Positions 42,964-53,200 of a stretch of 64,000 nt of DNA are shown here, piece by piece. How positions within the stretch are numbered: position 1 is the stretch's first letter; each line of letters starts with the position of its first letter. Origin of the DNA: Bdellovibrio bacteriovorus (GTDB lineage Bacteria > Bdellovibrionota > Bdellovibrionia > Bdellovibrionales > Bdellovibrionaceae); NCBI RefSeq assembly GCF_002208115.1, contig NZ_CP020946.1, positions 2,480,001-2,544,000 of the forward strand, in the 5' to 3' direction. The notes below the pieces were generated by a model. The model saw only the letters and a program-made list of their open reading frames with translations. It did no database searches and was not told the DNA's origin. A program made the position numbers and the translations under genes.

Positions 42964-44556
42964 TTAGAAGCCGTCGGTGGTTCCTACTTTGCCCCAGTCG
43001 TCCATGGAATCGGTTGCGGGGGCTTTGCGTGGGGCTGCGGCGACCGGCGCTGGGCGCTTCTTGGCGGACTTGATGTCGATTGCTTTGGATTTGGACTGCC
43101 CACTGCTCACAGCGGCTGTGATTTCACGACGCACGCCTTTGATGGTGTAGGTCAACAGGTCCACGACTTTATCCAGTTGCTGGGCTTGCGCTGACAGCTC
43201 CTGGGAAGCGGCGGCCGCTTCTTCCGAAGTCGCGGCGTTCACCTGTGTCACCTGATCCAATTGGTTCATCGCTTTGCTGATCTGAGTAACCCCGTTGGAT
43301 TGTTCTTCGCTGGCGCCGGCAATTTCGGCGTTCAGACTTGAAACCTTCTGAGCGGACTGCACAATTTCGCCCAGGACTTTACCGCTTTGTTGGGCCTGAT
43401 TGGCTCCGCGGTCAATTTTCTCAACACTGCCCTTGATCAACTCAGTGATATCCTTGGCCGCAGAAGAACTGCGCTGAGCCAGGTTGCGAACCGCCTCGGC
43501 CACAACCGCAAAACCTTTCCCCTGCTCTCCGGCACGGGCCGCTTCCACGGCGGCGTTCAAGGCCAGCAGATTTGTCTGGAAGGCAATGTCGTCGATGACA
43601 TTGATAATCTCTTCAATACGCTTGGAGTCCTGGGAAATCGCCTGCATGGATTCCATCAGGGAATGAATCTCTTTATCACCCCGGCTGGCAACCTGACTGG
43701 TTTCGCCAGACAAACGAGCGGCCTCGCGTGCGTTGTCCGCGTTGATCTTGATCATGGAAGTCAGTTCTTCCAGTGTTGCCACAGTTTCTTCCAAAGACGC
43801 CGCCTGTTCCGAGGACGCTTCCGCCAATTGTTCTGAAGAAACCGAGATCTGCTGGGAAGCCCCGGACACTTGCGTGGAGTTTTCCGTCAAATCCGAAATC
43901 ACGCGGTTGATGCTGACACTCAAAGAGCGCAGCACCAGGAACGCACAGGCAATCCCGAACAACAATGCACCCAGCACCGTGCCCACCAAAAGATTGCGGG
44001 ACTGAGCATAGGCGACTTCCGCCGCCTTTTGTTCAGCCTGCATGCGCTCGTTATTGCTCTTTACCATGCCGTCGACAATTTCAGTTCCACGCACGCGAAC
44101 ATCACGGCCTTTGGTGACCAGAATGCTCAAGGCCTCTTTGTCGTGCCCTTGATCATAAAGCTCTGTGACTTGCTGATTCAGCTCAGTCCATTCCTTATAG
44201 ACGGCTTCAAATTCTGCAATACGCTTAAGCCCGGCTTCATCCGCCAGCGTTTTTCGCTGCTCCAGAATCCCGGCCATTTCCTTGTGGCGTTCAGCGATAT
44301 ACTTCCGAGCCGCATCCCGGGCTGGACTTCCAGCCGGATTCAAAGCAAAGTTTCTTTCATTAATGACTTGAGTAAGGAAGACTTCCTTCATCATGTGATC
44401 CCGATCAATTCGAGGCACCGTGATGTTCGTAATATGAGTCAAAGTAAAATTCAGATTCCCAAGACTGCGCCAGCTCATCACCGCAATCAGAGCAGAACAA
44501 ATCACAAGGATCCCAACAATCATAGACACTTTAAAATTCAAACTTCGTACGTTCAT
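42964..44556 (-). CDS. Methyl-accepting chemotaxis protein
   Basis: This 530-residue protein has TM1 (about 12-32), a four-helix-bundle sensor domain with RNFALNPAG (about 35-185), TM2 (190-212), then a long coiled coil. The signalling tip contains the conserved [38 protein letters not shown] pattern near 315-360. No clear HAMP is visible. The C-terminal tail (about 490-530) is rich in Lys, Pro and Ala and ends in a short acidic segment with no CheR-binding pentapeptide. It should control flagellar chemotaxis. It lies downstream of the ahcY terminator. Confidence 0.92.
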   Translation of the reverse strand: MNVRSLNFKVSMIVGILVICSALIAVMSWRSLGNLNFTLTHITNITVPRIDRDHMMKEVFLTQVINERNFALNPAGSPARDAARKYIAERHKEMAGILEQRKTLADEAGLKRIAEFEAVYKEWTELNQQVTELYDQGHDKEALSILVTKGRDVRVRGTEIVDGMVKSNNERMQAEQKAAEVAYAQSRNLLVGTVLGALLFGIACAFLVLRSLSVSINRVISDLTENSTQVSGASQQISVSSEQLAEASSEQAASLEETVATLEELTSMIKINADNAREAARLSGETSQVASRGDKEIHSLMESMQAISQDSKRIEEIINVIDDIAFQTNLLALNAAVEAARAGEQGKGFAVVAEAVRNLAQRSSSAAKDITELIKGSVEKIDRGANQAQQSGKVLGEIVQSAQKVSSLNAEIAGASEEQSNGVTQISKAMNQLDQVTQVNAATSEEAAAASQELSAQAQQLDKVVDLLTYTIKGVRREITAAVSSGQSKSKAIDIKSAKKRPAPVAAAPRKAPATDSMDDWGKVGTTDGF

Positions 44557-44774
44557 GATTTCCCCTTAATGGGGGAATGTATCGGGCCCGGATTAAATAA
44601 ACCTAAGGAACAAACCAGTTAAATTATTTTGATTTCGATTCTGAAATCTCAAGATCTTCAATAAATTCCAATTTCAAAACACCACAAAAATTCTTAACAA
44701 CACAAAAAAATTCTACTCTACTCCCCCATCTATCGCACGCCACAAGCCCACACAACCAAGCTGGTCACCAGCAA

Positions 44775-44998
44775 GGGAAGAGGGGCTGTCTGGGGTTAGA
44801 AACCGAGTTCCACAGCGCAAGTTATGTCGGCAATAAAAAAGAAGAACGAACAAAGGCAAAAAAAAGGGAGCCACGATGGGCTCCCAAGCGCGAGGAAAAA
44901 TTGGCCATGATGGCCAATTTTCGCGAAGTCCGAAGGATCGAGGGCAGGAGCCCTCGACACTGTCCGAGAGTTTCTAACCCCAGACAACCCCTCTTCCC
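44775..44998. repeat. 29-bp inverted repeat enclosing three hairpins
   Basis: The arms GGGAAGAGGGGC-TGTCTGGGGTTAGAAAC (44775-44803) and its inverted copy (44970-44998) differ at one base. They enclose about 165 bases with three hairpins, one of which is the ahcY terminator. No transposase or target-site duplication was seen. Confidence 0.8.
44858..44885 (-). terminator. Rho-independent terminator of ahcY
   Basis: On the minus strand GGGAGCC and GGCTCCC pair around six bases and are followed by eight T residues. It lies about 125 bases after the ahcY stop. Confidence 0.9.
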
Positions 44999-45009
44999 TT
45001 ACGGGTTGA

Positions 45010-46425
45010 TTAGTAACGGTAGTGCTCAGGCTTGAACGGGCCTTGAGGACTCATGTGCAGGTACTTGGCTTGTTTGGAAGAAAGTTTCGTCAACTTCACA
45101 CCCAATTTATCCAAGTGCAATGCCGCCACTTTTTCGTCCAAGTGCTTAGGCAAGCGGTAAACGGCGATGTCCTGGTACTTGTCACAGTTGTTGAAAAGTT
45201 CCATTTGCGCCAACACCTGATTGGTGAAGGAGTTGGACATAACGAAGCTTGGGTGGCCCGTAGCGCAACCCAAATTCACCAAACGGCCTTTAGCCAGGAT
45301 GATCACCTGTTTGCCGTTTTTCAATGTGTGGATGTCCACTTGTGGTTTCACTTCACGCATTTTGGAGTTCTTGTTCAACCAAGCCATGTCGATTTCGATA
45401 TCGAAGTGACCGATGTTGCACACGATCGCGTTGTTTTTCATTTTCATGAAGTGCTTGTCAGTGATGATATCGCAGCAGCCAGTTGCTGTTACGAAGATGT
45501 CACCCAATGGAGCAGCATCTTCCATCGTTGTCACTTCGAAACCTTCCATTGCCGCCTGAAGCGCGCAGATTGGATCGATTTCAGTCACAAGAACGCGGGC
45601 ACCCAGACCACGCAAAGAGTGCGCAGAACCTTTACCCACATCGCCGTAACCTGCAACAACGCAGATCTTACCGGCAACCATCACGTCCGTTGCTCGTTTG
45701 ATACCGTCAGCCAAAGATTCGCGGCAACCGTACAGGTTGTCGAACTTGGATTTGGTCACAGAGTCATTGATGTTGATCGCCGGAACTTTCAGTTTACCCT
45801 GTTTTACCAGGACTTCCAGATTGTGAACACCGGTGGTTGTCTCTTCAGAGATACCGATGATTTTCTTCATTTCTTTGGCGAAACGAGGCTCGTGCATCAT
45901 GTTCGTCAAATCACCACCGTCGTCCAGGATCATGTTGAAGCCTTCTTTGCCCCAACCCACGATAGTTTGTTCGATACACCAGTTGAATTCCTGTTCAGTC
46001 AGACCTTTCCAGGCAAACACTGGAATGCCCGCTGCCGCGATAGCCGCTGCTGCGTGATCCTGAGTGGAGAAGATATTGCAAGAAGACCAGCGGATTTCCG
46101 CGCCAAGCTCTACAAGCGTTTCGATCAGAACCGCAGTCTGGATAGTCATGTGGAGGCAACCCGCGATACGAGCGCCTTTCAAAGGCTGCTGTTTTTTGTA
46201 CTCTTTACGAAGAGCCATCAAACCTGGCATTTCAGTTTCGGCAATCTTGATTTCTTCACGACCCCATTTAGCAAGCTTTGCGAAAACCTCTGGGTTTTCC
46301 ATCGCTTCTTTGCTGACTCTGTAGTCAACAACTGGAGTTTTAGCAGCAGCTTTAGTTGCTGTAGGAGCTTTCATTTTAGCATTTTTCTTCATAGCGGTTT
46401 TTCCGTTCGTCGTAGTCAATGACAT
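45010..46425 (-). CDS. ahcY: Adenosylhomocysteinase
   Basis: This 471-residue protein is S-adenosylhomocysteine hydrolase, which splits SAH into adenosine and homocysteine and so keeps methylation running. Typical blocks are present: [38 protein letters not shown], the NAD-binding [18 protein letters not shown] near 262, and the C-terminal KPEHYRY, whose lysine and tyrosine contact NAD. An N-terminal extension (about 30 residues, Lys/Ala/Thr-rich) is additional. The leader has a small hairpin (about 46488-46509) but no SAH-riboswitch consensus that I recognise. Confidence 0.96.
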   Translation of the reverse strand: MSLTTTNGKTAMKKNAKMKAPTATKAAAKTPVVDYRVSKEAMENPEVFAKLAKWGREEIKIAETEMPGLMALRKEYKKQQPLKGARIAGCLHMTIQTAVLIETLVELGAEIRWSSCNIFSTQDHAAAAIAAAGIPVFAWKGLTEQEFNWCIEQTIVGWGKEGFNMILDDGGDLTNMMHEPRFAKEMKKIIGISEETTTGVHNLEVLVKQGKLKVPAININDSVTKSKFDNLYGCRESLADGIKRATDVMVAGKICVVAGYGDVGKGSAHSLRGLGARVLVTEIDPICALQAAMEGFEVTTMEDAAPLGDIFVTATGCCDIITDKHFMKMKNNAIVCNIGHFDIEIDMAWLNKNSKMREVKPQVDIHTLKNGKQVIILAKGRLVNLGCATGHPSFVMSNSFTNQVLAQMELFNNCDKYQDIAVYRLPKHLDEKVAALHLDKLGVKLTKLSSKQAKYLHMSPQGPFKPEHYRY

Positions 46426-46518
46426 TTGATTGAAGTCCTTGTCTTGTTATGTTTCTAAATTCAAATCTGCTTCAGCTTACGTGCCTACCGGCACTCCAGC
46501 TCTGCCGGCTTTCGCCGC

Positions 46519-47283
46519 TTAAGGCAGCGTTAAGATTTCATAGCCAGTATCCGTCACAAGAACTGTATGTTCAAATTGTGCGGACAGTAGACTATCTGCA
46601 GTATGATAGTACTTAATACTGCTTCCTGGAATGTCGAATTCGATGATTTCGTCAGTCCCTTGGTTCACCATCGGTTCGACGGTGATACAGTGGAACGGCA
46701 CCAGGCGCTCGCCTTTGCCTTTTTTGCCATAGGATGGAACAAACGGCTCTTCATGGAACTTGCGGCCCACACCGTGACCACCGATCTCTTTCACGGCGAC
46801 ATAACCCTTGCGGGTCACAAGCTTGTTCGTTTCAAAACCGATGTCCCCGGTATAACCATTCGGACGAATGGCTTCGATACCGATATCACGCGCCATACGG
46901 GCGGTTTCCACCAGGTCCTTGGCTTCATCAGAAACGTTACCGATCATGTACATCTTGGAAGTGTCTCCAAAGAAACCATCAATCCAAGCCGTCACGTCGA
47001 CATTGATAATGTCCCCGTCTTTCAAGATGGTTTTGTCATCAGGAACGCCATGGCAGACAACTTCATTGATGGAAGTACAAGTGTATTTAGGATAGCCATG
47101 ATACCCCAGACATGCCGACTTGGCACCTTTGGTCGCCATAAAATCGAAGCAAAGCTGATCGATCTCGTTCGTGGTCATACCAATTTTGATATATTTATCC
47201 AGGTAAGTGAGTGTGTCGGCCGCAATACGGCAGGCAACAGTCATCTTTTTGATTTCTTCCAAAGAAAGCGGCTTAATTCCCAT
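46519..47283 (-). CDS. map: Methionine aminopeptidase, type I
   Basis: This 254-residue protein removes the initiator methionine. The metal ligands and surrounding motifs are visible: HGYPKYTCTSINEVVCHGVPD, the DVTAWIDGFFGDTS pair of aspartates, GGHGVGRKFHEEPFVP with the His ligand, and the Glu residues in ITVEPMVNQG and SAQFEHTVLVT. The ATG at 47283 gives the standard N-terminus (MGIKPLSLEEIKKM); the upstream in-frame extension is G/V/C-rich and unlikely. No good ribosome site is visible. Confidence 0.93.
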   Translation of the reverse strand: MGIKPLSLEEIKKMTVACRIAADTLTYLDKYIKIGMTTNEIDQLCFDFMATKGAKSACLGYHGYPKYTCTSINEVVCHGVPDDKTILKDGDIINVDVTAWIDGFFGDTSKMYMIGNVSDEAKDLVETARMARDIGIEAIRPNGYTGDIGFETNKLVTRKGYVAVKEIGGHGVGRKFHEEPFVPSYGKKGKGERLVPFHCITVEPMVNQGTDEIIEFDIPGSSIKYYHTADSLLSAQFEHTVLVTDTGYEILTLP

Positions 47284-47554
47284 AGAGGATGGTATAGCAC
47301 AGCCCCCCACCCTTGAACAGACCAAAACCCCAACTCCCACCAGGGAAAATCCAAGCCCACCTTTGATAAAAGCAGCCGTTTCCCCTCTAAAATCGAGCTA
47401 ATAAACCACCACCCCAAAAGCCAAGCACCACCCCTACCAAGGGGGGCGGCGAAGCCCAAGCGACCCACAAAGCGGAAGCCCATACCCGCAACGACGAAGT
47501 CGAGCCCAAAAGGCGACCCCGCGAAGCGGAAGCCCACAGTACACGACGGGACGA

Positions 47555-47679
47555 GGGGCTGGTCAAAAAGGTCCATATACAAGGCGGAGGGCTGCCCTCG
47601 CAGCGGAGGCGTACCCATGGTACGTCGGAGCGAGAAGGCCGCCCGACAACGCAGGAGATGGGCCTTTTTCACCAGCCCC
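47555..47679. repeat. Long imperfect palindrome between map and the SWIB gene
   Basis: The outer arms GGGGCTGGTCAAAAAGGTCC and its inverted partner at 47660-47679 match at 18 of 20 bases. The inner 85 bases hold further paired segments, including CGTACC-CAT-GGTACG at the centre and GGCGG/GGGCTGCCCTC-type stems. The whole 125 bases can fold as one branched hairpin. Confidence 0.75.
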
Positions 47680-47690
47680 GAAACGAAGGC

Positions 47691-47726
47691 AAAAAAAAAG
47701 CCTAGGAGCAATCCTAGGCTTTTTTC
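47691..47726 (-). terminator. Terminator of the SWIB/histone-like gene
   Basis: AGCCTAGGA and TCCTAGGCT pair perfectly around GCAA, extended by A/T pairs. T-runs exist on both strands, and the minus-strand run follows the SWIB gene by about 20 bases. Confidence 0.9.
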
Positions 47727-47744
47727 CCCGTTTCAAACGACCTA

Positions 47745-48164
47745 CTACTTAAGGTGTTTGGAAACTAGTTTAGTCATGTCGAACATAGAAACTTGAGTTT
47801 TGCCGCCGAAAACTTCTTTCAATTTAGCGTCAGCATTGATGTTTCTTTTGTTCTTAGTGTCTTGAAGGTTGTTCTTCTTGATGTAAGCCCAAAGTTTTTT
47901 AACAACTTCAGTACGTGGAAGTGGAGAAGCACCAACAACTGCTGCCAAAGCTGCAGATGGAGTCAACGCTTTCATGAAAGCTGCGTTTGGTTTACGAGCA
48001 GTTTTTGCTTTTTTAGGAGCTGCTGCTTTTTTTGGAGCTGCTTTTTTAGCTGCTGCTTTAGGAGCGGCTTTTTTAGCTGCTTTTGGAGCTGCTTTTTTTG
48101 CTGCTGCTTTTTTAGGAGCTGCTTTCTTAGTTGTAGCTTTTTTAGTAGCTTTTGCTTTTGCCAT
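47745..48164 (-). CDS. SWIB-domain protein with histone H1-like tail
   Basis: This 139-residue protein combines a Lys/Ala/Pro-rich tail (residues 1-57, repeats of KKAAPKKAA, like histone H1 and bacterial AlgP-type tails) with a SWIB/MDM2 domain (about 62-139: NAAFMKALTPSAALAAVVG, PLPRTEVVKKLWAYIKKNNLQD, NINADAKLKEVFGGKTQVSMFDMTKLVSKHL). It probably binds DNA and may compact or organise the nucleoid. Such fusions are known from Chlamydia and some predators. The start is strong (CGGAGGAATTTCG). Confidence 0.92.
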   Translation of the reverse strand: MAKAKATKKATTKKAAPKKAAAKKAAPKAAKKAAPKAAAKKAAPKKAAAPKKAKTARKPNAAFMKALTPSAALAAVVGASPLPRTEVVKKLWAYIKKNNLQDTKNKRNINADAKLKEVFGGKTQVSMFDMTKLVSKHLK

Positions 48165-48320
48165 TCGAAATTCCTCCGTTAGGTTTTTAGTCTTGTTTAT
48201 CTCGAATGAGCTTAGTGTCCCCTAGGGAAAGCCCCCTTTTCCCCTCTAAAAAAGTCCGTTTTTCACTGGGAAACGACCTTCTGGACTGAGCCTTTTACCC
48301 CTTATACCGATAAGAAAGGC

Positions 48321-48725
48321 ATGAGTTTTCAGGCAAGCTTTAAGCAAATTCTCAGAGAGAAAATGGGTTCCGAATCCTTCGTGAACGCCTCGGAAGAAAG
48401 CCTTTTGAATGCCGACCCCTCCCACCTTGCCTTCCTGATGGGGCAGGTTGGTCGCAAAGAATTCAACTCCCCACGTGGACAATATCCGGCCCCTAAAGTT
48501 CGTCCACAACGCAAAGCTCATAACTTTTCCCCGTCACAACAACAGGCTTACGAGTTTCTGAAAAGCTGGATCTATGACCTTCCGGCCGGCTTCACCGCAA
48601 GCGAATTGAAAAAGGCATTCCGTCAGGCCGCGATGATTCTGCATCCCGACCATGGTGGAAATGCCCCGCAGTTCGTAGAGCTCAAAGCGCACTACGAGAC
48701 TTTGCGCCCCCTTGTCTCACTCTAG
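48321..48725 (+). CDS. J-domain protein, 134 aa
   Basis: The C-terminal part (about 70-130) is a DnaJ-like J-domain with the HPD motif at 108-110 (AAMILHPDHGGN), here placed at the end of a longer protein. The N-terminal 65 residues are not recognised. It should stimulate an Hsp70 ATPase and direct it to a target. The gene lies alone, divergent from the SWIB gene. Confidence 0.85.
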   Translation: MSFQASFKQILREKMGSESFVNASEESLLNADPSHLAFLMGQVGRKEFNSPRGQYPAPKVRPQRKAHNFSPSQQQAYEFLKSWIYDLPAGFTASELKKAFRQAAMILHPDHGGNAPQFVELKAHYETLRPLVSL

Positions 48726-48831
48726 TACGAACAAATTTCAGATAAACAAGATTACATTGCTGAAATAACCTCAGACCTTTTGCATCTGCGCCGATATTGC
48801 ATTAAGGAAGCAACCAGGAATAAAAAGCACC

Positions 48832-50112
48832 ATGCGAGACCTGACTTTTACATCTGAGGATGCCTATAAGAAAAGACTGACCTATTTCAAGGTCATCTAT
48901 TTTCTTACCCTCGCCGTTTCGCTTCTCTATATAATTAAATTCAACTTCCAATATAAGGTCCCGGACTACAACTCAGCCCTGATCCCGATCTGGGTGGTGC
49001 TGCTGATTGTTCCACAAGTGTGCCTAAGACTGCTGAAAAACTATCTGATCTCTGCCTGTATCATGGGCACGATGTCCTCCCTGATCCTGGCCTATTTGCT
49101 TTACCTGTCGGGCGGTGTTGAGGCGCCGGGTATCTTCTGGCTGACGGCCATCCCCTTGGTCTGTGGCATCCTGGTGGGAGTTCCGGGGGCCATCGGTGGG
49201 TATCTGGCAGTCCTTGTGATCCTGGGGTTCTTCTGGTACGCACAGGCTCAAGGGTTCGGCCCCAACGTCATTGCTGAATATGGCGACTATAACCGTGAAA
49301 AGCTCTTCAATGTCGTGGTCTTCCTGCTGTTCTCGGCCTTTAACACCCACTACTACATCCGTGGGGAAAAGAGCCTGATGAAGAACCTTGAGGAGAAAAA
49401 CCTCGACGTGGAAAACCTGCTGCGTGTTCTGATTCACGATATCGCCAACACCCTGTCATCTATGACCTACAATCTGGTCAAAGCCAAAGAAGACCGGGAG
49501 GAAAACCTGTCCGGCGCCCAGGAGCTGGACAAAATCGAACGTGCGGTGGATGACATCGTCAATCTGCTGGCGCAGGTGCGCCATCTAAAGTCCGTGAAAG
49601 ACGGAAAAGCTGCCATGCCGCTGAAGCCTTTGAATCTGACCATGGTGCTGAACGAGGTTTACGAAAACACCGTCGCCACGGCCCAGCAAAAAGGCATCAA
49701 AATGCAGTTGGATATCTCCCGCGACCGCATGCCTATCAATGGTGAAAAAACCATCCTGAGCAGCGTGGTGCTGCAGAACCTTATCAATAACGCCATCAAG
49801 TTCTCTCACCCCGGCGAACGGATAGACCTGAGCGCCTACCCGACGGAAACCGAAGTGATCATCGAGATCCGCGATTATGGAATCGGCATTCCCAAAGAGA
49901 TCCTGGCCAATATCTTCAACCTGAATTCCCAGACCACCCGCCCGGGAACTCAAGGCGAAAAAGGCACTGGCTATGGCATGCCGCTGGTGCGCGAGTACCT
50001 GCAGATGATGGATGGGACGATTGAGATCTTCTCAAGTGAGGAAACCAGCTCCTCTGCCCCGAGTGGCACTCTGGTGGTTCTGAAGATGCCGCTGGCCAAG
50101 ACCGTCCTTTAG
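48832..50112 (+). CDS. Sensor histidine kinase, multi-span
   Basis: This 426-residue membrane protein has about six hydrophobic segments (residues 20-175) with a short sensor region. A coiled coil leads to the phosphorylation helix NLLRVLIHDIANTLSSM (H202), and the ATP-binding domain carries NLINNAIKFSHPG (N box), DYGIGIPKE (G1) and GTGYGMPLV (G2). The DHp sequence is HisKA-like with an unusual HDIAN rather than HELRT box. No response regulator is adjacent, so it is an orphan; the lone receiver at 38037 is a possible partner. Confidence 0.9.
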   Translation: MRDLTFTSEDAYKKRLTYFKVIYFLTLAVSLLYIIKFNFQYKVPDYNSALIPIWVVLLIVPQVCLRLLKNYLISACIMGTMSSLILAYLLYLSGGVEAPGIFWLTAIPLVCGILVGVPGAIGGYLAVLVILGFFWYAQAQGFGPNVIAEYGDYNREKLFNVVVFLLFSAFNTHYYIRGEKSLMKNLEEKNLDVENLLRVLIHDIANTLSSMTYNLVKAKEDREENLSGAQELDKIERAVDDIVNLLAQVRHLKSVKDGKAAMPLKPLNLTMVLNEVYENTVATAQQKGIKMQLDISRDRMPINGEKTILSSVVLQNLINNAIKFSHPGERIDLSAYPTETEVIIEIRDYGIGIPKEILANIFNLNSQTTRPGTQGEKGTGYGMPLVREYLQMMDGTIEIFSSEETSSSAPSGTLVVLKMPLAKTVL

Positions 50113-50204
50113 TTGTCTCGATTTAAGACTCTAAACCCCCTCGCCTTGCAAAGAATTATTAAAATTTCCTGAATCCGTGCCCACAATGAGCCGATAAGTA
50201 TTCC

Positions 50205-53200
50205 ATGGGAAAACTGTACGTCACCGGAATCACAGTTCTTTTTCTTTCGTCGTGGGCTTTGGCCACACCAGGCTCACTCACCTATCAGGGACGCATAAGA
50301 AACTCTCAAGGCGAAGCCCTTGAAGTCAACGGAGTTCAATTCGAGTTTTCGATCACCAACCCCACTGGCTCCTGCGTGCTTTACCGTGAAACTTCCAGCG
50401 CCATTGACATGCGCAATTCCTCTGGCGTCTTCGATGTGCCTATTGGCACAGGCACGAAGAACTACCCCGCAGCACCGGGCTTTAAATTACTGGACAGTTT
50501 TGACAACTCGGTCGCTATTCCTTGTGAGGGCGGTGGCTCTTACACTCCGGTTGCCGATGACAAACGCCTTTTGCGTGTGCAGTTCCATGACGGCACAGGC
50601 TGGAAGCTGATCACCCCAGACAATGAAATCCGCTCTGTTCCCTATGCCGGTCACGCCAAACTGGCGCAAAGCGCTTTGAAACTGGGCTCCAACGTAGCCA
50701 GCGACTTTGTGGCTAAAGCCTCTTTGCCGGTGTGTGGTGCCGGGACTTACCTTCGCCATATTGCTCCGGCTGGAACTTTCGAATGCACAGCGCCCGTGGT
50801 GACGGGCGCTAATGTTTCCGGAAACATTGCAGGCAGCTCTGCGGGCTTCACTGGCAATTTAACGGGGGATGTTTCTGGCACGCAAAGTGCGACTTCTGTG
50901 GATCGCATCAAAGGAACCCCGGTTGTAAATACCGGCTTGGTTTCCGGAAAAGTTTTGAAATTTGACGGGACCAACTGGGCCCCGGCCGATGACAACTCCG
51001 GAACTGCGGGAGCTATCACCTCTTTGACGGGGGCAGTTTCCTCTTCTGGCAGTCCGGCGGCCACAGTCACATTGAACGATAATACGGTTGCAACCGCCAA
51101 GATTCAGGATGATGCCGTGACCACGGGTAAAATTCTGAACGGGACCATTTTGAATGAAGACATCTCGGCCACCGCGGCCATTGCCGACAGTAAACTGGCG
51201 ACAATATCCACTGCCGGAAAAGTTTCTGGCAGCGCGATCACTTCCGGCACCATCGGGGGTTCCACCGCCATCAACACCAGTGGTCTGATTCAGACCTCCA
51301 GCGGCGTGCGTCTGTACAGCGGAGCTAACTATGTGGAGCTGAAAGCCCCTGCTCTTTCGGGAAACAGCAGCTATGAACTGCCTGCCGCCGACGGCACGAA
51401 CGGACAACTTTTAAAAACCGACGGGGCCGGAAAGCTTTCCTGGACAACCGTCACTTCCAGCGGAGGCACTGTCACGGGTGTGACGGCCTCGGCTCCGATT
51501 GCAAGTTCGGGCGGAACCGCTCCGGTCATTTCTTTGAATGACTCCGGCGTGACTGCCGGCACTTACAACCGGGTGACTGTCAGCGCCAAAGGCCTTGTCA
51601 CAGCGGCTTCCAACGCCACGGCCACAGACATTCCGAATGTCGCTGGCGATGTGACTTCAACGGCGGGGCTCAGCAACACCAAAGTTGAAAAGATCCAAGG
51701 CACGGCGGTGGCTTCTGCGACACCGCTATTGGGACAAGTTCTGGTTTACGACAATACCAAGTGGAACAATCAGTATTTTGGATTCGGACAGCTTCGCTCC
51801 ACCGTGACCGGCAATGCCCAGATGCCGGCGGCCTGCGCTACGGCCAATAAGACTTTGAACTGGAGTGCGATCACCGACACCTTCTCGTGTTCGGATATTG
51901 CCATCAGCAACACGCAGGTATCGGGCTTGGGCACGGCTTCCACCAAGGATTTCGGGACTGCTGCAGGAAATCTGGTTGAGCTGGATGGCACTGGAAAAGT
52001 CCCGGCGGCACTGCTGCCGTCCGTGGGCGACAATCTGGGAAATCACACCGCGACCGCCAATCTAAATATGGCGTCTTACAATATCACCAGCGCCGGAAAG
52101 ATCTACCTGGCGGATGGTGCCTGGAATGCGCCTTCGATAAGCTTCTCCAGCAGCCCATCCACAGGCATTTCCAATAACGGCGGAATCATGAAATTCACTT
52201 CCGGAGGAAATCTGGCCATGGATTTAAGCGCCACCTCCCTGACTTTGAATGGCTCTTTCGGGCCTTTGATGCGCTTGGGTGGCGGATCTTTCAATGCTGC
52301 CAATCCGACATATTCCTTCGGTGGATACAGCACCTCGGGAATGTTCCCGGGCACCAACATACTGGGCTTCAGTGTGAACGGAACTGAAAAACTGCGCCTG
52401 GCCAGTGACGGAATGATTGGTGTCGGCACCACCTCCCCGACCCGCCGACTGCATATCGTGGGTGATGGTACGGACTATGGTGACGACATCTATCTGGAAG
52501 GCGTAAATTCCGAAACAGCCCTGCCGCAAATCAGTCTGACTCGTTCCCGCGGCACAACCGCGACCCGCAATCCACTTTTGGCCAACGACACTATCGGAAC
52601 TTTGGCGTTCCGCGGTTGGGACAATACCGCACACGCCTATAGCGCACGCATTTCTTCTTCGGCTGAAACCGACTTTGCCACAGCCGTGAACGGAAACTTA
52701 AGATTCTTCACCGCCTCTGCTGGTACCGATGCCGAACGCATGCGTATCACAGGTGCGGGAAACATCGGTATTGGCACAACCGCCCCGACAGTCCCTTTGC
52801 AAATCGCGACCCGGGTGCCATCTTCTGCGGTTCACCCCCATCGTGCGGGTGTTCAGGCCCTGGGTGAAGGCACTGATGTCGGCGGACGCATTTCAGCTCT
52901 TGTCGCAAGTACGGTGGAAATTGCGACATTCTCAGGGTATCAAAGTGCTGGAACCCTTGCTTCTCCAGTTGCGGTCTCCAGCGGCCAAGCCATCACCAGC
53001 CTGACAGCCTTTGCTTACAACGGCACTCAATATCAAAACGGTGGAAATGCCGCCGTGAACTTCTATGCGACGGAAGCTCATACCACTTCGGCCGGTGGTG
53101 CGAAGATCACCTTCCACACCACCACAAATGGTGCCTCAGGGGCTTCCGAGAAAATGGTCATCAACCACAACGGCAATGTCGGCATCGGCACAACCAACCC

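Larger units (their letters stand above)
44557..45009. other. Non-coding 453-base gap with structured DNA
   Basis: No gene was found here. The region holds the ahcY terminator, two more strong hairpins (stem CGCG-AAAATTGGCC at about 44892-44925, and GAGGGC-GCCCTC at about 44940-44955) and a long inverted repeat 44775-44803/44970-44998. The part nearest the chemoreceptor gene (44557-44760) is AT-rich and probably holds that gene's promoter. Confidence 0.7.
47284..47744. other. Non-coding 461-base gap with palindromic repeat
   Basis: An open frame of 156 codons on the minus strand here is hydrophobic, Trp/Gly/Arg-rich and overlaps a palindrome, so I do not think it is a gene. The stretch holds short direct repeats (AAGCGGAAGCCCA at 47470 and 47524), an imperfect palindromic element (47555-47679) and a terminator near the SWIB gene. 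Confidence 0.7.

Noticed and set aside
44775-44998. Insertion sequence
   Set aside because: Only about 224 bases long with no transposase frame and no target-site duplication; kept as an inverted repeat only.
45022-46422. 466-codon frame antisense to ahcY
   Set aside because: Its counterpart strand encodes an unmistakable adenosylhomocysteinase; the antisense product has shadow-like composition.
46426-46518. SAH riboswitch before ahcY
   Set aside because: Only a six-base-pair hairpin is seen and I do not recognise the SAH-riboswitch core sequence; a covariance-model search would decide.
47241-47711. Open frame of 156 codons on the minus strand between map and the SWIB gene
   Set aside because: It covers a palindromic repeat, overlaps the map start, is rich in Trp, Gly and Arg, and lacks a ribosome site or family.
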